Below are positions 1 to 9,116 of a stretch of DNA of 9,814 bases, in pieces. The translations under genes and the position numbers were made by a program. The notes under the pieces were generated by a model. The model was given only the letters and a program-made list of their open reading frames with translations, did not search any database and was not told the DNA's origin. Source of the stretch: Nitrosospira multiformis (GTDB lineage Bacteria; Pseudomonadota; Gammaproteobacteria; Burkholderiales; UBA11063). The stretch lies in NCBI GenBank assembly GCA_020726205.1, contig DYTA01000028.1, forward strand, positions 1 through 9,814, written 5' to 3'. Each line of letters opens with the position of its first letter. Position 1 is the stretch's first letter.

Positions 1-229
1 CATCTATATTTTTTAAAAACCCTCGCTCTTCTAATCCAGAAAAAATTTTCTCAATATGTTCAATTGACATAATATCACCAGTCCAACTACCATAACCTGT
101 ATGATTAGAAAATTGTACCGTATTAATTGAAATTACCTCATGTCCAAGTCGTTGCAAAGGAAAAACTGCTGCTTTATTACCAACATAACCAAATGCAACA
201 TGCGATTGAAGAGAAAGAATATTTGCCAT
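1..229 (-). CDS. pdxY: Pyridoxal kinase PdxY, N-terminal part (gene runs off the left edge)
   Basis: Seventy-six codons of the N-terminus are present; the rest lies beyond base 1 (family length is about 285 residues). The product would phosphorylate pyridoxal with ATP in the cytoplasm, in vitamin B6 salvage. The translation opens [20 protein letters not shown], the ribokinase-fold first strand and substrate loop with Ser9. It continues with [15 protein letters not shown] (residues 37-51), the PdxY signature; PdxK proteins differ here. The ATG at 229-227 is preceded by a GAGGT Shine-Dalgarno about five bases upstream, which fixes the start. The gene follows hemB after 51 bases with no visible terminator, so it is probably in the hemB transcript. 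Family assignment is firm; the missing C-terminus means an intact kinase cannot be confirmed here. Confidence 0.9.
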   Translation of the reverse strand, partial: MANILSLQSHVAFGYVGNKAAVFPLQRLGHEVISINTVQFSNHTGYGSWTGDIMSIEHIEKIFSGLEERGFLKNID

Positions 230-280
230 GATAACCTCGTAATTTAATAAACAATTATTATATTATTAACCATTTTTAAT

Positions 281-1303
<1,023 letters not shown>

Positions 1304-1316
1304 CTATTATTTAACA

Positions 1317-1322
1317 ATTATA
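1317..1322 (-). promoter_or_regulatory. Probable hemB promoter (-10 element)
   Basis: On the minus strand this reads TATAAT, a perfect sigma-70 -10 hexamer, 43 bases upstream of the hemB ATG and downstream of the apt terminator. No convincing -35 hexamer sits 16 to 18 bases upstream, and there is no extended TG motif, so strength and regulation cannot be judged. Its position between a terminator and a gene start is the main support. Confidence 0.5.
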
Positions 1323-1347
1323 CCGTACTCTAATCAGAAACTGATTT

Positions 1348-1379
1348 AAAAAAGCACCCACCAAAATTGGCAGGTGCTT
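1348..1379 (-). terminator. Rho-independent terminator of the edd-eda-apt transcript
   Basis: On the minus strand AAGCACC pairs with GGTGCTT (1373-1379 with 1352-1358). The stem continues through two G-U wobble pairs into CCA/TGG around a short AT loop, then runs into TTTTTT. The mismatches in the plus-strand version (C-A, A-C) become wobbles only in minus-strand RNA, which supports this orientation. It lies about 25 bases after the apt stop codon and ahead of the hemB promoter, so it closes the four-gene unit. Confidence 0.88.
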
Positions 1380-1403
1380 AATATAATTATTAATTATTAA
1401 TTT

Positions 1404-1955
1404 TTAATTATTATACTCTAAAATACCAAAAACTTTGAAGCCCTGTTCCCGAATTAATTTACTACCATTTAAGTATAGTAAATCACTAACAACAGCACAT
1501 TCAGCAACTTCAGCCCCAAGTTCAGTAATTAATGAACACGCAGCAAGCATCGTACCGCCTGTTGCAATTAAATCATCAATAACCAGAACTTTATCACCTT
1601 TATGAACAGCATCAATATGCATTTCAACGGTATTAATATCACCATATTCTAAAGTATAGCTTTTAGATACTGTAGTATATGGTAACTTACCTTTTTTACG
1701 AACAGGTACAAAACCTATTCCTAATTCATAAGCGACAATCGGACCAAAAATAAATCCACGAGCATCAAGCCCTGCTACTTGTGTAATTCCTTGATCTCTA
1801 TAGCGTTCTACTAAAATATCTACTACGGCACGAAAGGCCTCAGGGTCTTTCAAAAGCGTAGAAATATCACGAAACATTACACCAGGCTCTGGCCAATTAG
1901 GAATATCACGAATTGAATTACGAATTAAATCTAAAGTAACTTGTTTAATAGTCAT
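1404..1955 (-). CDS. apt: Adenine phosphoribosyltransferase
   Basis: Apt makes AMP and pyrophosphate from adenine and PRPP, the purine salvage step in the cytoplasm. At 183 residues it has the usual bacterial length. The PRPP-binding motif VLVIDDLIATGGT lies at residues 123-135 with the two adjacent aspartates in place. Upstream are the family segments IPNWPEPGVMFRDIS (18-32) and AGLDARGFIFG (61-71), the latter part of the nucleobase and phosphate site. The ATG at 1955 has AAGGGA five bases upstream. It begins 16 bases after the eda stop and is followed by a strong terminator, so it is the last gene of the edd-eda unit. Purine salvage in an Entner-Doudoroff operon is not a standard arrangement; the link may be only shared expression. 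Confidence 0.96.
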   Translation of the reverse strand: MTIKQVTLDLIRNSIRDIPNWPEPGVMFRDISTLLKDPEAFRAVVDILVERYRDQGITQVAGLDARGFIFGPIVAYELGIGFVPVRKKGKLPYTTVSKSYTLEYGDINTVEMHIDAVHKGDKVLVIDDLIATGGTMLAACSLITELGAEVAECAVVSDLLYLNGSKLIREQGFKVFGILEYNN

Positions 1956-1971
1956 AAAATTCCCTTACGAA

Positions 1972-2622
1972 TTATTTAAGATTTAAGGTATTATTTACAA
2001 TTGCAACCGCTTCATCACAACGTCGACGAATTTCATTAAAATCATGCGCTGCAATTAATTTAGCTTCCACAATAGATGATAATCCTACTGCAAAAATATT
2101 TGGTAATTCTAAATATTTTTTCATATTGTCAACAGTCACACCACCAGTTGGACAGAATTTAATATGTGGAAATGGTGATGCTAATGCTTTAATTACATTA
2201 TAAGCATTATATGGCTCAGCTGGGAAAAATTTCACATAATTAAATCCTGCATTTGCAGCATCCATCGCTTGACTTGGTGTACAAATTCCTGGAATAAAGC
2301 GAACTTCCTGTGCATGTAATTTAGCATTTTCTAACAGCTCGCTAGTTAAACCAGGAGAAATAATATATTCAGAACCTGCTTTTTTAGCTGCTTCAAAATT
2401 TTCAGGAGTCAAAATAGTTCCAGCACCAACCATCATTTCAGGAACTTCCTTTGAAACTTTACGAATAATTTCAAGAGCATTTGGAGTACGCAATGTTATT
2501 TCCATATTATTAATTCCTGCAGCTAACAATGTTTGCGCTAATGGAACAGCGGCTTCAACATCATTAATAACTACAACAGGAACGATTTTATTAGTTGCAA
2601 ATACTTGTTCCATTGATTTCAT
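1972..2622 (-). CDS. eda: KDPG aldolase (2-dehydro-3-deoxy-phosphogluconate aldolase), catalytic copy
   Basis: Eda cleaves KDPG to pyruvate and glyceraldehyde-3-phosphate, the last step of the Entner-Doudoroff route, as a class I (Schiff-base) aldolase with a TIM-barrel fold. The 216 residues match family length. The catalytic set is complete: Glu41 and Arg45 in MEITLRT, the Schiff-base Lys131 in YVKFFPAE, and Thr159 in KFCPTGG, followed by the phosphate-binding glycines 160-161 and Ser182. The ATG at 2622 has AAGGGA six bases upstream and matches the N-terminus of the neighbouring paralog; the internal Met4 is a less likely start. The gene sits 32 bases after the paralog and 16 before apt. 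Family members may also act on KDPGal or 4-hydroxy-2-oxoglutarate, but adjacency to edd favours KDPG. Confidence 0.95.
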   Translation of the reverse strand: MKSMEQVFATNKIVPVVVINDVEAAVPLAQTLLAAGINNMEITLRTPNALEIIRKVSKEVPEMMVGAGTILTPENFEAAKKAGSEYIISPGLTSELLENAKLHAQEVRFIPGICTPSQAMDAANAGFNYVKFFPAEPYNAYNVIKALASPFPHIKFCPTGGVTVDNMKKYLELPNIFAVGLSSIVEAKLIAAHDFNEIRRRCDEAVAIVNNTLNLK

Positions 2623-2654
2623 AATTAATCCCTTATAATAAAAATAAAATAAAT

Positions 2655-3311
2655 TTAAACTTGTTTTTCGGCTATAACTGTTTTAGCTATTTCCACAGCT
2701 TTTTTTGCGCGATTTGTAATTTCAAGATAATTTTCGCTATCAATCAAACTTTTATGAGCAACTTCAGATACACCAACAGCCACAACATTTGGCAGAGTTA
2801 GATATTTAACTACATTATCTAAGTTTATACCACCAATCATTGCAAAACGAGCGTTTGGAAATGTATGGCTATAAGTTTTTACTAAATCATATCCATTTAA
2901 AACTTCGGCAGGAAAAATGTTCATCACATCAATACCACGACTCATTACTTCCATTACTTGTGTCGGAGTTAAAACTCCTGGTAAAAAATGTGCATCATTA
3001 TAACGCGTCCTAGATGCAGTGAGTAATTCTTGCGTTGCCCCTGGAGATGAAATAAATTTAGCACCAGCAATACTTGCATTTAAAAAACCAGCAGCATCCA
3101 TAATAGCCCCTGCTCCAGCCATCATTTCAGGTAATGATTTATTAATTATCTCTAATGATTTTAATGAGTTTCTCGATAATATTCGAATTGCCATCACATT
3201 AATCCCACCAGATAACAATGCATCTGCAACAGCTAAAGCACGCTCTGGTTGTTCTAAAACCACAGTTGGGGAAATTTTAGTACTACCGAATATCTGTTCA
3301 ATTGTTTTCAT
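2655..3311 (-). CDS. KDPG aldolase-like protein lacking the catalytic residues (probable pseudoenzyme)
   Basis: The protein of 218 residues aligns without gaps over most of its length with the adjacent eda product: MKTIEQIF against MKSMEQVF, PEMMAGAGAI against PEMMVGAGTI, NIFPAE against KFFPAE. The TIM-barrel fold and length are therefore kept. All four aligned catalytic positions differ: Glu41 is Ala, Arg45 is Leu, the Schiff-base Lys131 is Asn, and Thr159 is Ile. The phosphate-site Gly160-Gly161 and Ser182 remain. It cannot be a normal class I aldolase. The frame is open throughout, and the Shine-Dalgarno AAAGG overlaps the edd stop codon 12 bases before the ATG, which implies translation coupled to edd. 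I infer a non-catalytic or changed role, such as binding a sugar phosphate, pairing with Eda subunits, or regulation. Automatic annotation would probably call it Eda. Confidence 0.9.
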   Translation of the reverse strand: MKTIEQIFGSTKISPTVVLEQPERALAVADALLSGGINVMAIRILSRNSLKSLEIINKSLPEMMAGAGAIMDAAGFLNASIAGAKFISSPGATQELLTASRTRYNDAHFLPGVLTPTQVMEVMSRGIDVMNIFPAEVLNGYDLVKTYSHTFPNARFAMIGGINLDNVVKYLTLPNVVAVGVSEVAHKSLIDSENYLEITNRAKKAVEIAKTVIAEKQV

Positions 3312-3323
3312 TATTATGAACCT

Positions 3324-5129
3324 TTAGAATATTGTTGCACCTAACTCAGATTCGCTTAAATTAGCTCGTAAATGATTAAATAACTCACGACCAAAGCCAA
3401 CTTGATTAGCACTTAAATCATGAACTTTAACTTCACGAGCTGCAAATTCAACCGCATCTACATGAGCTTCTAAAATACCATTATTTAAGTCAAGTTCAAT
3501 AATATCACCATCACGAACTTTGGCAATTGAACTATTTGCTAATGATGCCTCAGGCGTTAAATGAATTGCATTTGGAACTTTACCCGTTGCACCAGACATC
3601 CGACCATCAGTTACCAATGCTACTTTAAATCCTTTACCTTGCAACGATAATAATGCTGGAATTAATTTATGTAATTCTGGCATACCGTTAGCACGAGGAC
3701 CTTGATATGTTAAAACCACAACAGCATCTTTATTTAATTCATTACGTTTATATGCAGCTAAAACATCATCTTGATCATGGAAGACTACTGCAGGAGCTTT
3801 AACATAGCGATGTTCTTCGGCAATTGCAGATATTTTAGTAACACTACGTCCTAAATTACCTTTTAATAATCTTACACCACCCTCATGGCTAAATGGTTCT
3901 TTAGCTGAATGTAGAATATTTTGATCTTTATTAAATGGTGCTTGCCAATCTAACTTATCATTTTCTAATGCTGCGTATTTAGCATGTGCTGATAAACCAG
4001 TACCCAATACAGTTTTTACATCATCATGTAAATAACCACCAACTAATAATTGTTCAATAATATATGCCATACCACCAGCTGCGTGAAATTGATTGACATC
4101 AGCATCACCATTTGGGTAAACTTTAGATAATAATGGCACCACTGATGATAGATCTGCAAAATCGTCCCAAGTTACAGTAATACCTGCTGCTTTTGCTATT
4201 GCTGGAATATGTAATGTATGATTAGTTGAACCGCCAGAAGCTAATAAACCAACGATAGCATTAACAATACTTTTTTCATTAACTATTTCACATAATGGTG
4301 TAAAATTTTCACGTTGAGCTGTATTTTTAACAATTTGAGTAACCGCTTGCTTAGTTATCGCTTCACGTAATGGCGTATTAGGTTGAATAAATGCCGCTCC
4401 AGGAATATGCAATCCTAAAACTTCCATCATCATTTGATTGGTATTAGCCGTCCCATAAAAAGTACAAGTTCCAGCAGCATGATATGATTTTAATTCTGAA
4501 TCTAATAATGCTTCTTCGCCAACTTTACCTTCGGCAAATAATTTTCTAGTTTCCGTTTTTTCTTTATTTGATATTCCACTTGGCATAGGTCCACTTGGAA
4601 TAAAAATAGTCGGTAGATAACCATATGTCAGAGCACCGATTAGTAAACCAGGTACAATTTTGTCACAAATACCAAGACAAATTACCCCATCAAATACATT
4701 ATGTGACAGAGAAATAGCCGTTGACATTGCAATTACCTCACGAGAAAGCAATGATAACTCCATACCTGTTTGACCTTGTGTTACACCATCACACATTGCA
4801 GGTACACCACCCGCAACTTGAGCAGTTGCACCATTTTGCATAGCAACTTCTTTGATAAGCTCAGGATAGCGATAATATGGCTGATGAGCTGATAACATAT
4901 CGTTATAAGCTGTTACAATCCCAATATTTGGATTTTCAATTGTCTTTAAACTTAATTTGGTTTTATTATCTTCCGCAGCCACAACGTGAGCTAAATTTGT
5001 ACATGCTAACTGAGAACGTTGTACTCGTTTACCATAATGCTGTTTCATTCTCGCTAAATAGGCTTCACGAGTTACTTTACTGCGTTCAATAATTCTTTGC
5101 GTTACTTGTTCAACTACTTTATTTAACAT
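3324..5129 (-). CDS. edd: Phosphogluconate dehydratase
   Basis: Edd dehydrates 6-phosphogluconate to KDPG, the committing step of the Entner-Doudoroff pathway, using an iron-sulfur cluster of the IlvD/Edd family. Its 601 residues match the family length of about 600. Visible signatures are GGVPAMCDGVTQGQ (107-120), the IlvD/Edd pattern CDKIVPG with Cys155 (155-161), GTCTFYGTANTNQ with Cys222 (220-232), and the second pattern TDGRMSGATGKVP (507-519). Cys155 and Cys222 lie where cluster ligands are expected. The segment SYHAAGTCTFYGTANTNQ and the ending ELGATIF favour Edd over dihydroxy-acid dehydratase, as does the eda neighbour. The ATG at 5129 follows AGGTGG at 5133-5138. It is the first gene of the unit, and its stop codon overlaps the next gene's ribosome site. 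Entry into the pathway (zwf, pgl) is not encoded here. Confidence 0.97.
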   Translation of the reverse strand: MLNKVVEQVTQRIIERSKVTREAYLARMKQHYGKRVQRSQLACTNLAHVVAAEDNKTKLSLKTIENPNIGIVTAYNDMLSAHQPYYRYPELIKEVAMQNGATAQVAGGVPAMCDGVTQGQTGMELSLLSREVIAMSTAISLSHNVFDGVICLGICDKIVPGLLIGALTYGYLPTIFIPSGPMPSGISNKEKTETRKLFAEGKVGEEALLDSELKSYHAAGTCTFYGTANTNQMMMEVLGLHIPGAAFIQPNTPLREAITKQAVTQIVKNTAQRENFTPLCEIVNEKSIVNAIVGLLASGGSTNHTLHIPAIAKAAGITVTWDDFADLSSVVPLLSKVYPNGDADVNQFHAAGGMAYIIEQLLVGGYLHDDVKTVLGTGLSAHAKYAALENDKLDWQAPFNKDQNILHSAKEPFSHEGGVRLLKGNLGRSVTKISAIAEEHRYVKAPAVVFHDQDDVLAAYKRNELNKDAVVVLTYQGPRANGMPELHKLIPALLSLQGKGFKVALVTDGRMSGATGKVPNAIHLTPEASLANSSIAKVRDGDIIELDLNNGILEAHVDAVEFAAREVKVHDLSANQVGFGRELFNHLRANLSESELGATIF

Positions 5130-5138
5130 ATTCCACCT

Positions 5139-5183
5139 GTAAAAAATTTACTACAACTACCTTTAGGTTAGACAAAACCTAAA
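5139..5183. promoter_or_regulatory. Two inverted repeats in the edd leader, next to the ribosome binding site
   Basis: TTTAGGTT (5162-5169) and AACCTAAA (5176-5183) form a perfect eight-base inverted repeat around a six-base spacer; a G-U pair would extend it in the minus-strand RNA. Closer to edd, GTAAA-AAA-TTTAC (5139-5151) abuts the AGGTGG ribosome site at 5133-5138. Neither is followed by a U-run on either strand, so they are not simple terminators. They could be an operator for a dimeric regulator or leader RNA structure controlling edd. No known regulator is recognised. Confidence 0.45.
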
Positions 5184-5223
5184 ATATAAGTTTCACACGA
5201 TTAAAATTACACATCAATAATAT

Positions 5224-5253
5224 ATTATACTACCATTACAGATATTACCTGTA
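5224..5253 (-). promoter_or_regulatory. Possible proximal edd promoter with an overlapping inverted repeat
   Basis: The minus strand reads TATAAT at 5229-5224, about 95 bases upstream of edd. No good -35 is present. The area where one would lie holds the inverted repeat TACAG-N7-CTGTA (5237-5253), which could be a repressor site covering the promoter. The -10 also falls inside a 12-base palindrome (5217-5228). AT-rich sequence produces such matches by chance, so this is tentative. Confidence 0.3.
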
Positions 5254-5285
5254 TCAATATATCAACACAACTCAAATAACAATCT

Positions 5286-5313
5286 GTTATAAAACACATT
5301 ATACTATTTTCAA
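5286..5313 (-). promoter_or_regulatory. Possible distal edd operon promoter
   Basis: On the minus strand TTGAAA (5313-5308) and TATAAC (5291-5286) are separated by 16 bases; each matches the sigma-70 consensus at five of six positions. A second -10-like TATAAT lies inside the spacer (5303-5298). Transcription from here would give a leader of about 150 bases before edd, containing the inverted repeats described at 5139-5183 and 5237-5253. No terminator for the upstream RND transcript is visible, so read-through is also possible. Confidence 0.4.
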
Positions 5314-5341
5314 GATAAAAACATTATTTTAAAAATTGAAA

Positions 5342-6028
5342 TTAATTCACCTTTACTAAAATAAACTTAACTGGATAATTTTCAAAAATTCTAGTTAAAG
5401 CAACCACAAGTAAACCACCAATACCACCGCCAACAATTCCAGAGAAAATCGCCATCATTAGACGTTGGGTATCTTGATATGGAATCCACCACCCAGTGAT
5501 TGGACATACAATAAACTCATAAAAACCAAATAAAACCGATAATTTAATTATGTTGGACACGGATACATCTAATATTAAAGTTGTATTTTCATCACTAACT
5601 TTAATCGCTAAATTCCAAAAAAACACTCCTAATTTATAAATTATCAAAGTTACTCCAACACTACAAAAAGCGGAAATAAAACCAACTCGATAATCATCCC
5701 ACCCAAATTTAAAAAAGATATCTTGCACAATAAACATTATCATTTCCAAAATTCCAGCTAAAACACCTATTAACCAAACTCCATTAATTTTTGTTGCTTG
5801 AAATCCAAAAACCTTGATTGAAGAGGCAAGAATAATTTTCTTCACAATTTGCAATATTATTAAAATACATATAAATGCAACCAAAAATCCCATAACTGCC
5901 ATAAATATAATGTTATGAATAACAATATTATTACTAAGTGCAACTAATGGCACCGTTAAAGTTTCTAAACCAATAAAAAATAATATCGTAGTCCACGAAA
6001 AATTTACATTAACTTCATTTTTTATCAT
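5342..6028 (-). CDS. Unrecognised integral membrane protein, about six transmembrane helices
   Basis: I do not recognise a family. From the ATG at 6028 the product has 228 residues. It is dominated by hydrophobic segments near residues 11-31, 38-62, 83-106, 114-141, 156-178 and 190-213, the last with a glycine-rich run GIVGGGIGG (197-205), so it is an inner-membrane protein. There is no signal peptide cleavage site and no catalytic motif that I can see. A longer frame would start at TTG (6058), but no Shine-Dalgarno precedes it, whereas AAAGG lies 12 bases before the ATG. The ATG overlaps the last 14 bases of the RND permease gene, so the two are almost certainly translated together. A role as accessory to that pump is inference from position only. 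Confidence 0.75.
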   Translation of the reverse strand: MIKNEVNVNFSWTTILFFIGLETLTVPLVALSNNIVIHNIIFMAVMGFLVAFICILIILQIVKKIILASSIKVFGFQATKINGVWLIGVLAGILEMIMFIVQDIFFKFGWDDYRVGFISAFCSVGVTLIIYKLGVFFWNLAIKVSDENTTLILDVSVSNIIKLSVLFGFYEFIVCPITGWWIPYQDTQRLMMAIFSGIVGGGIGGLLVVALTRIFENYPVKFILVKVN

Positions 6029-9000
6029 TACTAATGTTAACCTTTCTTTTACGAGCAATAACTAGATACAGTACAGGCACAACAATCAAAGTAAGTAACG
6101 TCGAAGTTGTCATACCACCAATAATTGCATATGCCATTGGTTTACGAACCTCGGTTCCTTCACCACTGCTTAATGCTAATGGCAACATGCCAAAAATCAT
6201 GGCTAATGACGTCATTACAATCGGACGTAAACGAGTTTTACCAGCATTGACAATTGCTTCCACCAATTCAACCCCATCCCTTAATTGTTGATTAATAAAA
6301 TCAACCAATAAGATTCCATTTTTGGTAGCTAACCCCATTAACATAATAATTCCGATTATGGAGAACATATTTAACGTACTATGAAAAGCTAACAATGCTA
6401 TAAATACACCAACAAAAGATAATGGTAACGCAACCATAATTACTAATGGTTGAATAAAACTTCTAAATTGAGCAGTGAGAATCATATAAATAAATGCTAC
6501 ACCAATCATTAATGCAGACACGGCATACATAAAAGACTGAACCATATCTTCACTATCACCACTTTGATTAAAATGATAGCCATTTGGCAATTGATAATCA
6601 TCTAAAATCTTCTGAATTTGATTAAATATTTTTTGATTATCATTACCCTTAATATTACCTGTAATAGTTACCTTACGTTGCAAATCAATATGATCAATTT
6701 CTCTAGGTGACAAACCTGATTTAGTCGATGTAATTGTAGATAAAGACACCATTTTTGGTAAATCACTACTAGCATTTTGTTGATAACTAGGAACTTGTAA
6801 TAAATTTAGCACATCTTTGTTGCGCTCATCTTTAGGAATTTGCACAACGACATCATAATTTTCACCACTTTTAGGATCTTCCCATGTTGAAATTTTATTT
6901 CCTGCAAACAAAGATGATAGTGTCGAACCAATATCAGACATTTGAATACCAAGGCTAGCAGCTATATCACGATTAACTTCAACATTATATGCTGGATCAG
7001 CTTCTTGAAAACTAGTTTCTAAATCAGTTGTTCCAGGTATCTGTGCAATTTTATGCATAACATCATCAGAAATTTTTTTCAATACTTCAACGTTATCACC
7101 TTTAATATCAACATTAATCGGCTTTTGATCACCACCAGGTGAACCAAGAGGCATAACGGTCTGAACACTTATTCCACCCACATGTTGTAATAAATTTCTA
7201 GTTACCGCCATTACTTGCTCTAAACTTTGTGTACGTAGTAATTTGCTACCTATATCAATAGTAAGAGTCGCATTATTACTACCATCACCGAAATTTTTGT
7301 TAACTCCGCCTGTAATTGACTTAACTTCAGGAATTTTAGTATGTAATATATTGCTGATTTGATTAACCTTGCCCTCAGTATAAAATACATTTGACCCAAC
7401 ACTTGTTTTAAATGTAACCGTGAACTTGCCCTTATCTGCTTTAGGAATAAACTCTCCACCAATAAATGGTACTAGCATAAAACTACCAATTAGGATTATA
7501 AGTGCAACACCAAGTGTAGTTTTACGATAATTTAATGAACGACGAATAAAGCGTTCGTATTTTGTAATCAATACATCAAAAGCAGTTTCGAATTTATCTA
7601 AAAATACACCAAATTTTAATTTAGCTAACCAACCACCATCTTTAGGCTCATGCCAAATACTTGATAGCATTGGATCAAGAGTAAAACTCACCAGAAGAGA
7701 AATTAAAACTGCTACAGTTACCGTAATACCAAATTGAAAGAAAAATTTACCTATAATTCCCTGCATAAATCCAACTGGCAAAAACACGGCTACCACAGTT
7801 AGAGTTGTTGCTAATACCGCCAGACCTATTTCATTAGTTCCATCTAATGCAGCTTGAATATGAGATTTACCCATATTTAAATGACGCACAATGTTTTCTC
7901 GCACCACAATTGCATCATCAATCAACAAACCTATTGATAATGACAGAGCCATTAATGACATCATATTCAAAGTAAAACCACAAACCCAAATAGCAAATAA
8001 GGTTCCGATTAGTGCAATAGGTAACGTTAACCCAGTAATCACAGTTGAGCGCCAGGATTTTAGAAATAAAAATACTATAATAATTGTTAAAAATGCACCC
8101 TCAAACAAAGTTGCAGCAACATCATTTAATGAAGCTTTAATATCTTTTGATTGATCATAACTAACATGAATATCTACTCCAGCTGGTTTAATTTTATTTA
8201 AATTTTCAACCATTGAGTAAACCCCATTTGCAACATCCACAACATTAGCATTGTCTGCTGGTCGTAAATCTAAACCTACTGCTCGCTTTCCATTAACTAA
8301 AGTTAAACTTGTGTATTCAGCATGCCCATCTTCTACTGTTGCAACATCACTAATATGAATAGGTACATTATTACGATATGCAATTACAATATTTGCAAAA
8401 TCTTGTGGCGAAAGTAATTTGCCATTCAACCGAACATTAATTTTCTGAGTAGCAGTTGTAACATCACCGGCTGGATAATTATCATTTGCAGCTGAAACTG
8501 CATTCGTAACATCATTAATTGAAAGCCCTAATGACTGTAATTTATAAGGCTCGACATTAATTCTCACTTGACGGTCTAATCCACCAACTAATTTAACATC
8601 ACCTACGCCAGAGACTGTTTGTAATTTCTTTTTCGCAACTTGATTTACCCATTCTGTAATATCTCGTAATGACATATTATCTGCTGCAATCGTTAATGAC
8701 ATCATAGGTTGTTCTTGCATGTCTACCCGCGACACTAATGGATTATCCACATCTTTTCTAAATCCAGCTGAGACAGATGATACTTTGTCTCGTACGTCTT
8801 GTACCGCAACATCTGGATTAACATTCAGATTAAACTCAGCTACTACAGTAGATGATCCTTCAAAAGAGTATGAACGAATCGTTTTTATTCCATTAAGTGT
8901 ATTTAAGGCTTCCTCCATCGGTTTAGAAATATCTGTTTCAATAACTTCTGGTGAAGCACCATTATAGTTAGTAGTCACAACTACTACAGGAAACTTAATA

Positions 9001-9116
9001 CCCGGAAACTCTTCGACTGATATACCTTTAATTGCTACCAATCCAAGCAAAACTAACGCAATCATAATTACGGTTGCTAGATATGGATTTTTAATTGAAA
9101 TTCGAGTTAGCCACAT
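6015..9116 (-). CDS. RND-family efflux permease (hydrophobe/amphiphile efflux type, AcrB/MdtC-like)
   Basis: This is a proton-driven inner-membrane exporter of the RND superfamily; 1033 residues is the standard length. The N-terminal helix at 11-30 is followed by a periplasmic porter domain (about 31-335), helices TM2-TM6 (about 338-485), TM7 (about 534-552), a second periplasmic domain (about 553-860), and TM8-TM12 (about 865-1020). The proton-relay residues are present: Asp400-Asp401 in [13 protein letters not shown] (TM4) and Lys932 in [13 protein letters not shown] (TM10), so it belongs with drug and lipophile exporters. The ATG at 9116 is fixed by an in-frame TAA two codons upstream, but no clear Shine-Dalgarno precedes it. 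No periplasmic adaptor or outer-membrane channel gene is adjacent. Its end overlaps an unknown membrane protein gene. The substrate cannot be predicted. Confidence 0.95.
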   Translation of the reverse strand: MWLTRISIKNPYLATVIMIALVLLGLVAIKGISVEEFPGIKFPVVVVTTNYNGASPEVIETDISKPMEEALNTLNGIKTIRSYSFEGSSTVVAEFNLNVNPDVAVQDVRDKVSSVSAGFRKDVDNPLVSRVDMQEQPMMSLTIAADNMSLRDITEWVNQVAKKKLQTVSGVGDVKLVGGLDRQVRINVEPYKLQSLGLSINDVTNAVSAANDNYPAGDVTTATQKINVRLNGKLLSPQDFANIVIAYRNNVPIHISDVATVEDGHAEYTSLTLVNGKRAVGLDLRPADNANVVDVANGVYSMVENLNKIKPAGVDIHVSYDQSKDIKASLNDVAATLFEGAFLTIIIVFLFLKSWRSTVITGLTLPIALIGTLFAIWVCGFTLNMMSLMALSLSIGLLIDDAIVVRENIVRHLNMGKSHIQAALDGTNEIGLAVLATTLTVVAVFLPVGFMQGIIGKFFFQFGITVTVAVLISLLVSFTLDPMLSSIWHEPKDGGWLAKLKFGVFLDKFETAFDVLITKYERFIRRSLNYRKTTLGVALIILIGSFMLVPFIGGEFIPKADKGKFTVTFKTSVGSNVFYTEGKVNQISNILHTKIPEVKSITGGVNKNFGDGSNNATLTIDIGSKLLRTQSLEQVMAVTRNLLQHVGGISVQTVMPLGSPGGDQKPINVDIKGDNVEVLKKISDDVMHKIAQIPGTTDLETSFQEADPAYNVEVNRDIAASLGIQMSDIGSTLSSLFAGNKISTWEDPKSGENYDVVVQIPKDERNKDVLNLLQVPSYQQNASSDLPKMVSLSTITSTKSGLSPREIDHIDLQRKVTITGNIKGNDNQKIFNQIQKILDDYQLPNGYHFNQSGDSEDMVQSFMYAVSALMIGVAFIYMILTAQFRSFIQPLVIMVALPLSFVGVFIALLAFHSTLNMFSIIGIIMLMGLATKNGILLVDFINQQLRDGVELVEAIVNAGKTRLRPIVMTSLAMIFGMLPLALSSGEGTEVRKPMAYAIIGGMTTSTLLTLIVVPVLYLVIARKRKVNISNDKK

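Noticed and set aside
1332..1344. Small inverted repeat ATCAG-AAA-CTGAT beside the apt terminator
   Set aside because: Only five base pairs, weak on either strand and probably chance next to the real terminator hairpin.
2655..3311. The eda paralog as a degraded pseudogene
   Set aside because: The frame is full length with no stop or frameshift, conserved structural motifs remain, the ribosome site is good, and the changes fall on the catalytic positions rather than at random. It is better described as a pseudoenzyme.
3019..3327. Plus-strand open frame of 102 codons opposite the eda paralog
   Set aside because: Antisense to a conserved gene, no recognisable family and no supporting context; an antisense shadow.
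5197..5211. Possible HexR operator (TGTAAT-WWW-ATTACA type) upstream of edd
   Set aside because: The right half (AAA-ATTACA) fits, but the left half ACGATT matches only two of six positions. In AT-rich DNA a half-site is not enough to claim HexR control.
6029..6058. TTG start extending the membrane protein by ten residues
   Set aside because: No ribosome site precedes the TTG, and the extension lies entirely inside the RND coding sequence. The ATG at 6028 has AAAGG upstream and a more usual 14-base overlap.
7250..7462. Minus-strand 70-codon frame inside the RND permease gene
   Set aside because: An out-of-phase frame within a strongly conserved coding region, with no homology that I can see.
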